A stretch of 64,000 nt of DNA from Yamagishiella unicocca. Lineage: Eukaryota; Chlorophyta; Chlorophyceae; Chlamydomonadales; Volvocaceae. The stretch lies in contig BDSL01000018.1 in assembly GCA_003116995.1 (NCBI GenBank), forward strand, positions 868,001-932,000, in the 5' to 3' direction. A model generated the notes under the pieces. It did no database searches and was not told the DNA's origin. It worked only from the letters and a program-made list of their open reading frames with translations. Below, in pieces: positions 1-13,800 of the stretch; the first letter of the stretch is position 1; every line of letters starts with the position of its first letter. The translations under genes were made by a program, and so were the position numbers.

Positions 1-424
1 GGGGGCAGGTGAGCCAGCGCGGTGTTGGCGTGGTCAGGCAAATGGTGCCACAGGGGCTGCGGCTTGCCACGACGGGCGCCTTGCTTGTGGGTATCGGCGT
101 TCGCCGGGCGAGCCATGGGCCTCGACTCGGGTGTTTGGAAGCCAGGTTCATATCCGAAGGCGGGCGGCCATGGTAATACTGGAAAGGAGGCTATCGGTAT
201 TCAGTACTTACTTTGGCACTGGCTGGAAGGTCAGGTTTCCATCGCACAGCGGAGACTCCCAAATGCTGCACAGCAGCCCGGGCACCGCACTTGGCATCGC
301 ACATTGACACCTACTACCGTTGCATGCGCCTCCTATGCCTTCGGCTGCCGTCGGCTCATGAGAACTTCGACCCCACCATGCCGCAAACTGCACGCAAACG
401 GCGCCCTGTGCGCGCACCTACATA

Positions 425-519
425 GTGCTGACCTGAAAACGAAAACACAACACGACTGCTGACCTGAAAACGAAAACACAACACGACTGCTGACATGAAA
501 ACAAAAACACAACACGACG
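425..519. repeat. 31-bp tandem repeat, three copies
   Basis: Three consecutive copies of a unit beginning CTGACCTGAAAACGAAAACA are visible. The third copy has a few substitutions (ACATGAAAACAAAAAC). It lies in the gene-free left edge. Confidence 0.85.
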
Positions 520-800
520 GGAGCCTCGCACTACGTTGCCAGTCCACCTCGTGGCGTTTTTTCTTCGTACGAATGTTTCCCTTCCTCCTGGCGAAGACGA
601 AGGGACAAAGGCCGCACGCGCGGTACCCTCGCCATAACCCTCACACGGATCCTTACCTAACACGAGGCGACTCCCTCAACCCTCATCCGGTGCACTCCTC
701 CGCCTAGTCTGTCATGCCATGTCCCCGACTACGCTACGCTACCCGCCTACGCAGGACGCTCACCAGCTCACCACTCGTTGGCGGGAGTCGCCCCTCCCTC

Positions 801-843
801 GCTAAACGGTTCTTTCGGGCATCCACGGGTCTTCCTCGAATCA
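801..843 (-). repeat. Dispersed repeat family C, copy
   Basis: The sequence AAACGGTT...GCATCCACGGGTCTTCCTCGAA recurs at 9507-9547, 13625-13690 and 18025-18085, with shorter relatives elsewhere. This is the only copy of the three dispersed families seen outside a gene model, although it could still lie in a 3' UTR intron of the ABCG gene. Confidence 0.6.
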
Positions 844-1584
844 CTCGCTCCCAGCATACGCGCACGGGCGCGTTGGCCGGGCTCGGAGCGCTACCTGGGT
901 GACGTGTCGGCGACCATGCTGCGCCGGGCCCCGAAACCTCGAGCCCAGCCCTTCCGCCAATACGGCATCGTTTAAGGTAGAGGGTAATCAGACTCAAAGT
1001 AAAGGTCACTGCGCCACGTCACCTACTATGTGAGCAGACTCACATCCACCCAGCAGCAGCACGTTCATCAACAGCCGTGCTGTCGCCAGCTCCGACACTG
1101 CGCCCCATGCGGCCACTTAAGACACCAGGAAGATGCCTCGGATCCATCACTTGATACACTTGATGGCAGGCCCCCCTGCAGGAGCGGCCCACAGCAGCAG
1201 TCCGCACACCGCCCCCCACTGCCGGCTAATAATGAGCCATTGTAGCATTTGGCATGAAAGCCTTTCAAACTGCGACCGCGCAAGGCAAGTCCATTGAGCA
1301 CGCCCGAGGTCCCTGGAAGCCCTGAGCCCTTTGGTGGTGCCACCAATAACCCTACCTCTCCTGCCGCCTGTGATCAATAGAAAAACATCAAAGATCTCTT
1401 CGAAAGCACGATCAGCAGGCAGTACTCTGCCGGAAAAAGACGAGAGGAGCAACCCCACCATTCGCAAGCGCACGCCTGGAAAGCGTAAGGGCCAGGGGCA
1501 CGGCGCGCGCGTGTGCTCCCCGGGTCCACATGTGTTGGAAAGGCGCCGACGCGCCGACTGCAAAAACTCTTAGCCTCGACCGTA

Positions 1585-1800
1585 ACCCAGACTCCAAGAA
1601 CCCAGACTCCAACAATCCAGACTTCAACAATCCAAACTCCAACAACCCGGAGTCCGACAACCCGGAGTCCAATAACCCAGGCCCCAATAACCCAGACCCC
1701 AAACAACCCAGACTCCAACAACCCAGAGTCCAACGGGGATTTGCCCCAAAAAATCCCACAACCCAGACTTCAACAACGCAGGCTCCAAGAACCCCTAGCC
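1585..1800. repeat. Degenerate AACCCAGACTCC-type minisatellite
   Basis: Imperfect units of about 15-18 bp with the core CAACAACCCAGACTCC run up to the stop codon of the ABCG gene. They would therefore lie in its 3' untranslated region. Units differ by single substitutions (GACTTC, GAGTCC, GCCCC). Confidence 0.8.
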
Positions 1801-1806
1801 GCGGCC

Positions 1807-4800
1807 CTAGCCGAACACCGACGCCGTCGTCATGCGCCGCTCCACCTTGTACAGCAGCACGCAGAACGCCGCCGCCCTGGTGACGGCGCCCCAGATGAAC
1901 AGCCACAGGATGTCCAGCATGAAGCTGTTGCGACACAAACGGTCAACCACCTTGGGGTCCTCGTACACCCGGTACAGGAAGGAAACCGTCATGGAGTCAT
2001 GGGTGGCGGCGGGGTCGGAGGAGCCCGAGGGGCTGAGCGTGGTGTTGTAGCGCTGCTCGATGATGGGCTGGAAGGCGGCGGCCAGGTTGGAGGCGTCCAG
2101 GCCTCCGTCCAGGGGCCCCAGCTGGTGGTTCATGTCGCAGAAGCCCAGCTGCGACATGGCGCCGGCGGTGAGGAAGACGAGGGCCTGCGGGGTGGGGGTG
2201 GCGGTGCCGATGAAGACAGCTTCCACAGCCCACCTGGCGGAGTAGAGGCAGGGGAGGTGTGGCGTGGGTTCAGGGAGGGAGGGTATACGAGGGTATACGA
2301 GGGTGCAAGGGAGGGAGCAGGGGAGCGGGGGAGCGGGGGAGCGGGGGAGCGAGAGAAAGGCCAGTCAGAGGGCATGCCGACGGGAGGAGGCAGCGACCGT
2401 GTTACATGCAGGTACGACGAAGCGGCCCCTACCTGCCCAGCCCGCCCAGCCCACCCGCCACCGCTGCCAGTGCCATGGCCCGGTCGTTCCGCACCTGGTG
2501 TACGACAGGTACTGCAGCCCCTTCATGAGCGGGTTGTCCTCTGAGCTGCTGATGGACGGGTTGATGCCGTTGATGATGCCGCCGAAGATGAGGGTGACAC
2601 ACAGCCCGCCCAGCAGCGCGTTGTTGGCCTCAAGCAGCACACTGAACAGGTAGCCCACACCGAAGCCCCACCTGGAGCAATCGTGGGGGGTGGTAAGGGG
2701 GCGGCAGCAGCAGCAGCAGCAGCAGGAGAAGGAGTTGATAGGAAACCCGTAGATCGGCGCTTGAAGAGAGGGGAAAAGGGAAAGGGGAATGAGGAAGAGG
2801 CGTAGTCGCAGATGTGCAGACGAGGAGATCCAAGGAGCGAGTGAGGTGTGGGCGGCTAGTGGGGCGGTCGTGAAGCCCAGAGGTCAAATAGTGCATAAGG
2901 CCCGCAAAGATGCGGGCCGGCAGTGCCAAGCGAACACACGGTTTCGGTTCTGTTCGCAACTTGGATCAGTTCCGTCAACACACCGTTCCACAACAGATCG
3001 TGCCGTGCTCAATCTAGGCGCGAAATAAACGCGCGCGGTCCCACTCCCACACAGACATGCTCCTCCCTGACCTCCTCCCCCCACCTCTCCCCTCACCCCC
3101 CGACCCGACCCACGGGCTATCCTCTCATACCCCCCACCACCACCAACCCTCACCACGCCACGAAGAACAGCACCAGGTAGTAGATCTCGAAGGGTGTGTC
3201 GAACACCGTCATGGCGTAGTAGAACCCCAGGTAGAGGGCGGGGTACAGAGCCTGGGGGCGAGGGGGGGGTTGATAAGAGAATCCGCGAATCCACGGGGGG
3301 GTCGGCGCGGGGGGTAGGTGCCGGGCTGTCAGGCAGGGTAGGCGGGGGCATCAGGGCAATCAAGGCCGGCACCGGCAACGAGGAGCGAAACGGGATGCGG
3401 GTCCGGCAGGGTTTGCTGCGGGTCCGGCAGTCAGCTATGATAGGGAGGAGGTGGCGAGAAGGGGAAGCAGACCCTATAACCTTATATAATAGACCCGGTT
3501 ACACGACATAGGAAACGGAGGGCAGAAACTAAGTGGCGAACCTAACTGGGGGGAAGTGAGTCGAGTCATCATGCGGACGCCCTCACGGGACTCTCCTCCC
3601 TCACCCCCTGGGCGGCCCCCACCTTACACACCGGGTCTTCTCCCCTCGAACCCCCCACACCTGCAGAATGAGGTCCCAGCCTATGCGCCCCAGCATCCAC
3701 GACATGACGGACAGCCCCGCCTGCGACTCCCGCGTCAGGAAGATGAGCTGCTCCTGGCCGAAGGTGCGCAGACCGGTGACCAGGGTGGTGAGGGCGAAGG
3801 CCAGGATGACCAGGATGCTGGTCTCGGGCACCTTGGTGATGTTGGAGGTGTGGCCCTGGGGGTTACAATTAAAGAACCGGGGGGGGATTCCGAGGAGGGG
3901 GACGGGGTAAAGGATAATCCGCGTATCCACGGCCGACAAACGGGGGCGGAGGGAGGAAGGGAGGAGAGGCGGCGGAGAGTGAGCCGGTGAATCGACAAAC
4001 GCTAAGACGTCGGTGCATCGACAAAGGAGAAAGGGACAAGGGCAAGAGGTGGGCCCGGAAAGCGGCACGCGCGCCAGGTCACCTCACTGGCGCAAACGCA
4101 CCTGCGTCTCCCTCCCCCTCCCCCCCGAACAGTTACCCCCGCACCGTTACCCCCGCACCATTACCCCCGCACCGTTACCCCCGCACCGTTACCCCCGCAC
4201 CGTTACCCCCGCACCGTTACCCCCGCACCTGGATTGCCCCCATGATGAGCCCCAGCATGATAACCAGCGATATGTCCAGCAGCGCGTAGCCCCTCTCGTT
4301 GAGGAACTTGGAAGCGGAGCGCCGCCACACGATCCACAGCTGGCGGCCCACGGAGGGCAGCGCGCGGCCGCCTCGCTCGTGACCCAGCAGGGAGGCGATG
4401 AAGTGGCTCACGCGGAGGGCTGCGAGATGGGGACAGGTGGCGGGAAGGCCCGGGGGGTGGTGGGAAGACCCGGGGGGTGGTTGAAAGACCGGTTACACGA
4501 CATAGGTATAATAGCTGGCGCATTGTCTGCGGGTAGAATTGTTCAGACAGAGGTAGAGTCGGTACGCCCCCAGCCCCCTCCCCAGCCCCCTCCCCAGCCC
4601 CCTCACCGCTACGGCGACACCTCCCCAGCCTCTGCACCGAACGGCCCTCCCCTCCCCCTCCCAACCGAGGACTGCAACCCCCGCCCCCAGCCCCGCACGC
4701 GCCGACCCACGGGTCTCAGCGCACTTACACAGCCAGTGCCACGCTACGGTGCTGTAGTAGGAGATGTAGTAGCTGAGCAGCACACAGCAGTTGATGGACG

Positions 4801-7800
4801 GCTCCGCAGCCCCCGTCTGGGCCCCCGGCCCCGTCTGGCCCGCCTGCCCCTCCGCCCCTCCCCCTCCGCCGCCCTCGTTGTCGGAGCTGTCCCGGTGGGT
4901 CCAGCTGCTGGCGGCCTGGAGGCCACCCTCCGCCGGCGCGCCGCCGTACACCCGCATCATCGCTGCGTCGCTCATGCCGCCGACGCCGTCCCGCGCGAAT
5001 CGGACCGACAGGGTGCTCCTGCTCGCCCCCGCCGCCTGCACCGGCGTCACGCGCGACGCGCTGCGGGCGGCGGCGCCGTACGCCGTGCCGTACACGGATT
5101 GGTTGTCGGCGACGGCGGTGGCGGCGGCGGCGGCAGCGTAGTTGCTGTTGATGCCGTCGGCGGTGGCGGCGCCGCCGTGCATGCTGTTGCTGCCGTCAAT
5201 GGCCCCGGCGGTGTGGCCGTACATCATGTCGGTGGCGGCGCCGCCGCGGCCGCTGGCGTCGGCCATGCCGCCGGATACCATTGTCACCGGCGGCCGGCGG
5301 GCGGCACTAGTCCCCGACCGCATGCTGCGAGCCCAGCCGCTGATCTGGCCCGAGTTGCTGTGACGGACCGCCAGCGCCGCCGCCGCCGCCATATCCGTAC
5401 CCGCACCCGAGAAGGACGCCCCCGTGGCCGCCACCGCGTCCGGCAGCGCGCCCGTCGGCAACGGCGTCTGGGCTTCCAGAAGCTCCTGGTCGTCCGGGAT
5501 GAAGACCAGCAGGGACTGGCGGCGCGGGCGTACGCCGGGGCCGCGCGGCGCGCGCGGCTGCTGCTCCTGCTGCTCGTGTTGCTTCAGCAGCATGGGGTCT
5601 GTGTTCTTCTCCGCGCGCAGCCGGGCCAACACGCACTGCAGCGACTCCTTGTCGGCTCGGGGCAGCTCCGCTGGCTGAGCCACGACGCCGCCGGCGCGGG
5701 CCGCCAGCCCCAAGGAGCTCCGCAGCCCCAGCGCCGCCGCGCTGTCCGCGCCGCCGCCGTCCGTCGTGTCGGCGTCAGCGTCGGCGTCGGCGGCGCGGTA
5801 GTACGACTGCCGCCGCCGCCGCCGCGACGCGTGGTGGCTCTGCGCGCCGGTGATGGAGGAGATGCGGCCAGTGGCGGTCATGGACCCCACGCGGCCGCCG
5901 CCGATGACCATGACTCCAGGGGCGCGCGCGGCGCCGTCGGCCGTGATGGAGCCGACTCGAGTGGTGAGCGCGGTAACGGAGCCCATTCGGCCTCCGCCGG
6001 GGAGGATGACTGAACCCATGCGCTGCATGGCGGTCATCGGAGCTGTGGTGAAGGGGGATACCATTGGGATTTCCTGGTACTCGCCGCCGCCGGCGGCGGC
6101 CCGGTCGTCCAGGGTGCGCGGGTGGGCTCCGGCGGCGGCGACCCCCCGCGAGCCGCTGATGCTCTTGAGCACCCGCCCGGACATCACCTGGCCGATCTCG
6201 TGCTCGCTCAGGTCCGTACTCACTCGGCCGCCTGGCGTCAGCACGACGTGCAGCCGCCGGGAGGGCCGCCGGGAGTCGTCGCCGCCGCTGGCGGCGGCGC
6301 CGCCGCCGCCGGGGTTCGCGGACCCACGGGTCGCGGAGCCGCCAGTGGACCAGGCCCCGCCGGCCGCCGCCGGCCCATTACCATCCGGCGAGGTGGGTGG
6401 GTCGTACGACAGCATCGCCGCCAGCTCCCGCTCCCGCTCCGAGCCCAGCACGGCGCCGCCCATCTCGCCCATCTCGACCTCGCCGGCGGCGCCGCTGGCG
6501 GCGCCGTTGCCGTACGGCGCACCGGCGGCCATGTTGCTCGGGCGCGCGGGCAGGCCCAGGCCGCTTGCTCGTCGCGCCCGCGGGTGCCTAGCTGCCTGGC
6601 TTCTGCCCGCCAGGTAGCTGGCGTTGAGGCTCATGTGGGATTGAGCTGAGGGCCCCCCGGGGCTCACTGGCGGGTACGACGCCCCATACTCCGCAGCTGC
6701 CGTACGCTGCGTGTCCGTGACTGATGACCCCGGAGCCGCCAGCAAGCCCGCGGCGGCGGCGGCGGGGCGGCCGCTGGGCCGCCGCCCCGTGTCGCCGTTC
6801 TCACCCCGCGCCGCCGCGCCGCCGCCGGCGGCGGCGCCGCCGCCACCCTCAGCATCCGAACTGGCCAGCGCGCCGCTGGCACCGTACGGCAGCAGGTACT
6901 GCGACCGGCTGCTGACGCCGCCGGCGACGCCGGCGTCGGCCAGCAGGAGCGTCTGGCCGCCCACCACCCGACCCATGTCTTGCATGGAGGCGGCGCCGGC
7001 GGCGCCGGACGCCATGGGCGGCAAGTAGTTGCCCACTACGGAGTGCAGGCGGGCGGCCATGAGGGGGTTGGCAGCGCCCGCCTCCTTTGCGGCCCGGGTG
7101 GCCAGGTGCTTCTGGGTGATGGACGCGTTCTTGCGGCGGAAGTAGTCCTTCAGGTCGGACCAGTGCGCCGCCAGGCTCTTGGCGTCGGCCTGGTCTTCGT
7201 GGTCGGTGGGGGCCCGCTTCAGCTTGCGGATGCGGCGGAGCACCTGTCGGGGCCGAGTGTGGGGAGGCGGGGGGAGGGAGGGGAGGGAACGGGCGGCGGG
7301 AGGGGAGGGAGGAAGGGTATGAGAGGAAACCCGTGGGGAGGGGGAGGGGGAGGGGGAGGGGTGTGGGGGAGGAAAGGCGGCGATACGGTAGCAAGCACTC
7401 GGGGTATTCCCGTGCGAGATCATGGAAGTTGAAAATGGCCGCGGTTGCCGTTGCGGGTGGCGGTTGCCGTTGCGGTTACGGTTAGTTGCGGTGCCGAGCC
7501 GTAGCAGCAGACCGTGAGTGCGACAACGCGTACGCGCCAAACCGACCCATCCACCCACACAGTGCAGCCCCTCCCCTCCTATAGCACTAATCGCTGGTGT
7601 TTTCCATCACTTCACCCCGTCCCCTCCTCCTCCCCCCCACCAGGTCCATCTTGCGCCGCCTGTCTATCCGCTCCTGGTCCCGGATGTACCCTCGCCGCCT
7701 CCGAGGCCGCAAGTGCTCCGGCAGGGTGCTCTTCTTGAGCCGCGCCTTGATGCCCGCCAGGAACTCATCCCGGGTGATGACGCTGTCCTCCTGGGGGCCG

Positions 7801-10800
7801 AGGGGTCCGGCGGGCGGGGGAGGGGGTATGCGAGACAACCCATAGGGGAATGCAGCAGCTTAGAAACGCGTTTGTCAGTTCGACGCAGCAGGCAGGGCGG
7901 GTGGCCGGCAGTCGTGACTAGGACTGCGGGGGTGATGACAACGACGGCGATGGCGATGCTGGCCACAGCAGCGCTTGCGCGCACAAGCACGACCTCCGCC
8001 CTCACACGCCTGAAACCCTGAGCCCCTAAGCCCCTGAGCCCCTAAGCCCCTAAGCCCCTAAGCCCCTAAGCCCCTAAGCCCTCCCCGCACACGCACCTGC
8101 AGGTCGAACTGCTCCACCGTCTCCTCCACGAACTTGCGGAAGAGCCGCTCGGGCAGCAGCTTGCGCAGCGCGGCGAAAAAGTACAGGAACTCGTCGTATG
8201 ACAGGGCCTGTGGGAGGGGGGAGCGAGGGAGGTGAGGGAACGGCGAGGGGGGCGGGTCTCGAGCACAAGAGCACAAGATCGCGCGTGCTAAATGCGTAAT
8301 GCGGGCGCGCCTGTCCTAGGCTGCACATGCTTAACGGGAGACAGGGCTCGGCGGCGGGGGTGCCGTCCAGCTCAGCCCCTCCTCGTGCCCCTGGCCCTAC
8401 CCTGGGGTACCTGCCCCGGCAAGGCGGCACCTCGCCACGCAACGGCACATCCTCCAGCCCCTCCCACAGGCCCGTCCCAAACATCCTTCGTTTTCCCTCC
8501 CCCTTTTTCCGCCCCACTTCCTCGCCCTCTTTTTCCGCCCCACCTTGTTTCCCCCCACGTCAATGAGGTCGAAGTTGTCCTGAATGGCCTGCATGTCCTT
8601 GGGCCGCCAGGGCACCACCTTGGACAGGTGGGTCAGGCGGGGCTTCTCGGCGAAGATGCGGTTAACCCTGGGGGGGGAGCGAGGGAAGCGGAGGGGAGGG
8701 TTTGCGGGGGCCAGGGGGGAGAAGTTGAGGGAAACGGAGGGGGGGGGATTTGCGGGGTCGAGGTGGGGTTGTGGGGAATGGGGGAAGGCGGGCAGGGCAG
8801 GGCAGGGAAGTGGAGGTGGGCAGGGCCCGGGCCCCGAGAGGCGGGTGTGCGAGGGAGCGCACGACTGGAGCTTCGTGTGTGTGTTTTGACAGGCGGCGAG
8901 GTCGGCACGCGTGCAGCCGGGAGGGGCGGAGGACGGGGTTCAGGGTTTCATCGAAGGCAGCGGATGCGGTGTATGCGGCGGTCTGCTACAGGCGCGTGTC
9001 CTATACCCCTTTCCCGCCGAGTCCTTCCCTCGCCCTGCTTGTCGGCCCTGGGTGGCCCTCCCAGCACCCACATGTCCCCCCGGCACCCACATGTCCTCCA
9101 CCGCGTCATCGTCGTCCTGCAGCATGGGCACCTCGCCCAGCAGCGCAGCGGACTCGCGGGCGGCAGCAGCCAGGGCGGGGAGGCCGTCGGAGGTGGCCGA
9201 GCTGATGCCCCCCAGCTCGTGGAGGCTGTCGGAGGTGCGGTGCACGTCCACCCCCCGCAGGGTGTGGCGGTAGCTGCGTCAGCGGGGGGTTCGAGGGAGA
9301 CCCGTCAGCGGGGGAGGGGGGAGGGGAGAGGGGGAAATGTAGGAGTCAGGTGTGTACGACTGCGCGGAGTAACATGTCAAAAACACACATGTTGCTCCGA
9401 AAGGCCCACTCCCCTCCATCACCTTTGAGCACTGGCTGGTTGGTTATGTTTCGCGGTACCCAGCAACCCCCCCTCGGGCCGCCTCCCTCACACCCAACCC
9501 CACCTCCAAACGGTGTTTCCTCGCATCCACGGGTCTTCCTCAAAACCTCCACCTACGTCACCGCCCCTGCACGCCCCTGCACGCACCCGACTAAAACAGC
9601 CCTCAACCCCCTCTCATGCGGGGTTTCCTGACCGCCTACCCAGTCCACCGGCTTTCCTCAATCCCGCCCCGGCCCCCCCCCACCCCACATACGGCTTTCC
9701 TCTTATATTCCCCGCCACCCCCGCCACACACCCCCACACACGGCTTTCCTCTCATACTCCCCGCCCCCCCCGCCCCCTGCTTACGCGTCCAGCAGCGACC
9801 TGCCGGGGTTCTCCTCCTCCACCGCCCTCTCCCGGTCCCTAGGCTCCCCCCCCTCCTTCCTAGCCGCCACCCGGGCAATCTTGAGGATGTCCAATACAGA
9901 GGCCTTATTGCCGCCGCCGCCGCCACCGCCGCCACCGCCGCCGCCGCCCGCCCCTCCGCCGCCCTTGCCCTTGCCAGCCAGCTCTGCCTTGTAATCCGTC
10001 AGCGCGATCTGCCGGGTGTCAGTTGCGAGGGCTGGCTTCTTCAGGTCGGGGCTGGTGTTCGGGTGGTGGACGTCGGCGTGCTGGCGGTCGCCGCTGAGGG
10101 GTGCGGCACCCCCCGGCTGCGGCGGGGAAGCGCCCGGGGGGTCCTGGAGGGGGTCCGAGGTGGCGGGGCCGCCGCCGCCGCCGCCGCTGCCGCCGCCAGC
10201 GGGTGAGTCCCGGCGGGCAGTGGCTGCTGCTGCTGCTGCTGCTGCTGCTGCCCCCTTGCGCTGCGGCCCCTGCTGGCCATTGGTGCGACCAGTGGCGTCC
10301 ACGCGGCGCTGTTGAGCGTCTCGCGACATCTTGAGGCTGCGCGGTGGTGGTGGGGAGGGGTAGGGGGAGGGGAGCGGGAGGGGGAGTAGGAGTGGGGGTG
10401 AGGGTGAGGCCGCGAGAGGGGGAGGGAGCGGTGGCGGTACGTTGCAGCGGGCAGGCCGCACGGAGGGTCTGTCTTCATGTGTCAGCCGGGTGGCCCTCGT
10501 CCCACGGGAGGGACCAGTCGCCAGCTGGGAGCGGCTGAGGGCAGGAGGCTGCCGCAGCTGCCTGCCAGCCTGCTGCGCCCGCGCCCAGCCGCCCACCCGG
10601 ACAACGACCCTCGCAATGCCCGTTCCCTCCACCCCTCCCTCCCTCCCTCACCCACCCACATGTTTCCTCGCATACCTCCCCTCCCCGCTCCCCCCCAAAC
10701 CCATCTCCAAACGGCTGTCCTGAACGGTTTTACCTTTCCTACACGTTTTTTCCTTGCGCACCCCCCCCCCCAAGCTGCCCCTCCCCCTCCCCTTCCCTCC

Positions 10801-13800
10801 CCTCCCCTCCCCGCCCGCGCCCTCCCGGGTGAGGTCCCCGACCCACATCTCCGCCATGGACAGGTTCTGCGGCGCTCCGGGACCAGCCGCCGCCGTACGC
10901 TTGGCCGCCACCTCCCCTGGAGCTGCGAGGGGCGCCCCGGCCGCCCCCTTGTCCCCCTTTTCCCCTTCGCCCTGCCGGCGCTCGTTCCGCGCCTTGTCCA
11001 GCTGCGCGGCCGCCACCTCCCAGAACGCCAACTTGCCGCTGGGGCCCGGCTTCGGCAGCGAGCTGCGGGTGGTGGTGCGGCGGAGTGGGGCCGTGGTGGG
11101 GGAGGTGCTGTGGTCGTCCGGATGGCCCTCCTCGCCGGGCTTGCGACGGATCGGGTCGCTGCCGCCGCTGCCCTGCTGCACCAGCGCCGAGATGTTGATG
11201 CGCTGCCAGCGCTGCTTGGCGGCCAGGTAGCTGCGGGGAGAGGGAGGGAGGGGTTAAGGAGAATCCGGGGAGAGGGAGGGGTTGTGCGCGTGTGGCGGTG
11301 GGTTTTTAGGGATTCTAGGTTTTCTTAAGGTTTTGAAGGCGTGAACATAACCGACCGGCGGTGACTCACCGAGCGCCGTCGCCTGTCGTCGGTGCCGACT
11401 GGTGCTGCTCGTCCGCGGTGCCGCCCGAGACACCGGCGCCGCCACTCGAGGCGCCGGCGCTGGCCCCCGCCCCCGAGCCGCTGGGTGCGGCTTTCCGCAG
11501 CACCGCTTCCGGCAGCTGGTTCGGCAGCCGCTCCCGCTGAGAGCGCATCCTGTGTGGAGGGGGGAGGGGGGCCGGCATAAGGACCGGTTACACGACATGG
11601 GTGTAGTAGCTGGCGCCTTGTCTTCTCGAGGGGTGGGGGACGAGGAGATCTCGAGGCGGGCAGCCATCAGAGCGGGTCAGCGCAATGTTGGCCGCAGTGG
11701 CGGCTGCCGCTATGCCTTGCACGTGCTTGCGTTGCCGTACCCCCACGTGACCCTCTGCCGCCCACACATCACATTACATCACGTCAACAGAGCGGCCCTC
11801 GCGGCCCCCTCTCTCTCTGGCCTCCCCCAGCGCCCTGCCGCCGCCAGCATCCCATCCCCGCCACATAGCCCCAACCACATGGCCACAGCCACATGGCCCC
11901 AACCACATGGCCCCCGCCACCACCCCACCCCCACCCCACGGGTCTTCCTCGAACCCCCACCCCACCAGGACCCTCCCTGTCCCCCCCTTCTCTCCCCCCC
12001 CCTTCTCTCCCCCTCCCGCACCTTGCAAGCAGCGGATCCGAGCTGCATGCCTGCGACAGGTGCACTCCCCCCGCCCCCACCAGAGCCCAGTTCTTCCGCT
12101 TCAGCTGCTCCGCGCTGTCCCCACCCAGGGACCCCGGACCAGCAGCCGCCGCCGGCTGCTGCTTCTGCTGCTCCCTTTGCTGCTCCCTTTGCTGCGCCCT
12201 CTCCCTCTCCCTCTCCGCATCCACACTGGCGACCGCTGCCGCCGCCACGGCCTCCAGGTCCACCACGGAGGCGCTGCTGGCGGTGCGCCCCACGCCCCTC
12301 GGACCGCGTGACGACGAGGGGTTCGTGCCCGTTCCCCCGCCCTCCAGCAGCACCTCCGTCGCCCTCGCGCTGCCAGCGGCCTCCAACGAGTTGACCCCCG
12401 CATCCTTGAGGCTCTCCACCTTCTGAAGGAACCGCCGGCTGGCCGGGACCTCGGCATCCACGCCGCCGCCGCCGCTGCCGCCACCACCGCCGCTGCCGCC
12501 GCCGCTGCCGCCGCCCCCGCCGCTGCCACCCGACTGGTCCATCCCGCCCCTCAGGCTAGCTACGCGGCCCAGGCCACGGCGCGACGGAACGCTGCCGCCT
12601 GTGCTGATCATGGGGCTGCTGCCGCCTGTACTGCCTGCATTATCTTCCGCCGCCGCCAGCTTGCTCTGCAGCCTGCCGTGCAAGTCCGCCTCCGTACCCC
12701 CGGGTCCGGTCCCAAGCCCAGGTCCAAGGAGGGAGCGGCGGCGCGCAGGGGCGGGCCCAAACGGCACGCCGCCGCCGCCGCCGCTGCCCTCCACCGCAGA
12801 CCCGCCGCCGCCGCCGCTGTAAGCGGCGCCCAGGCCGGCAACGCCGTGGGCCGCACTGGGGGAGCTGGGTGAGGTGGTCCCGGAGAGCTTCTGGGAGGAG
12901 CCCAGGCGGCCGACCTGGACCTGGACCCCCACGGCGGTGTCGGCCCAGTGAGAAGACGAACCGACGCCAATGCTGGCGCCGCCGTCGGACAACCCCAGCC
13001 CCGGGGTGTAGGCCTCCCTGGAGCCGACCGCGGCGCCGTCGGCCGTCGGCGAGTTGACGCCGGAGGCGCCGGCGCCGGACTGACCCGCGGGTCGGTCGCG
13101 GGCGAAGCGGCTGCGCAGGTGCGCGGTGCCGCCTCCGTAGTCCTCCCGGTGCATCCCGCGCGAGAGCGAGTGCGCGCGGGGGCTCTGGGCGCCGGCGCTG
13201 CTGGCCGAGTCGGCGCGGGTGATGACCATACCCGCCATGGTGGCGGCGGCCAGGGCGTCCATGGGACTGCCCGACCCATGGGTCCTCTCGACGCCGCCCA
13301 GATCCATGCGGCCAAATGTGAGCGAAACAGCGGCGGCGGCGGCGGCGCCGCCGCCGTCACCCTGCGGATCGCGAGTGTCATCGTCGTACGAGGTGGCGTT
13401 GGTCCCGGAGCCGTCGTCATCGCCGCGTCTGTCGGACATGGAGGTGGCGGAGTAGTGGCGGGCGCTGCGCTGGCGGCTGTGGGCCCGGCGGCTGCGCAGC
13501 CTGGCCGGGCTGATGATGCCACCAGCCAGGGCCTCCTCGGCGACGAGGCCGACAGAGGCGTTGCAGGCGCGCTGGGTGGCGGGGGCGCATTGGGGGGGTC
13601 GGCGGGAGGGGGCGGCAGGGGGCGTGTCGAGGAAGACCCGTGGATGCGAGAAAAAACCGTTTAGGACAGACGTTTTGAGATGCATGCTGGGCGGCAGGGG
13701 GCGGGAGGGGGCGGTAGGGGCGGGAGGGGGCGGTAGGGGGCGGGAGGGGGCGGGAGAGGGCGGCAGGGGGCGGGAGGGGGCGGGAGGGGGCGGGAGGGGT

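Larger units (their letters stand above)
1..1806. other. Left-edge region without a supported gene
   Basis: No reading frame here resembles a known family or shows a convincing exon chain. The right part presumably carries the 3' untranslated region of the ABCG gene that ends at 1807 on the minus strand. Contents that can be named are a 31-bp tandem repeat near 425-519, one copy of dispersed repeat family C near 801-843, and a degenerate AACCCAGACTCC-type repeat at about 1585-1800. Confidence 0.5.

Noticed and set aside
4013..6617. Plus-strand ORFs up to 666 codons opposite ABCG exon 21
   Set aside because: They are Ala/Arg/Pro-rich shadows of GC-rich coding DNA on the other strand; the minus frame continues the ABCG exon chain and the plus frames have no domain.
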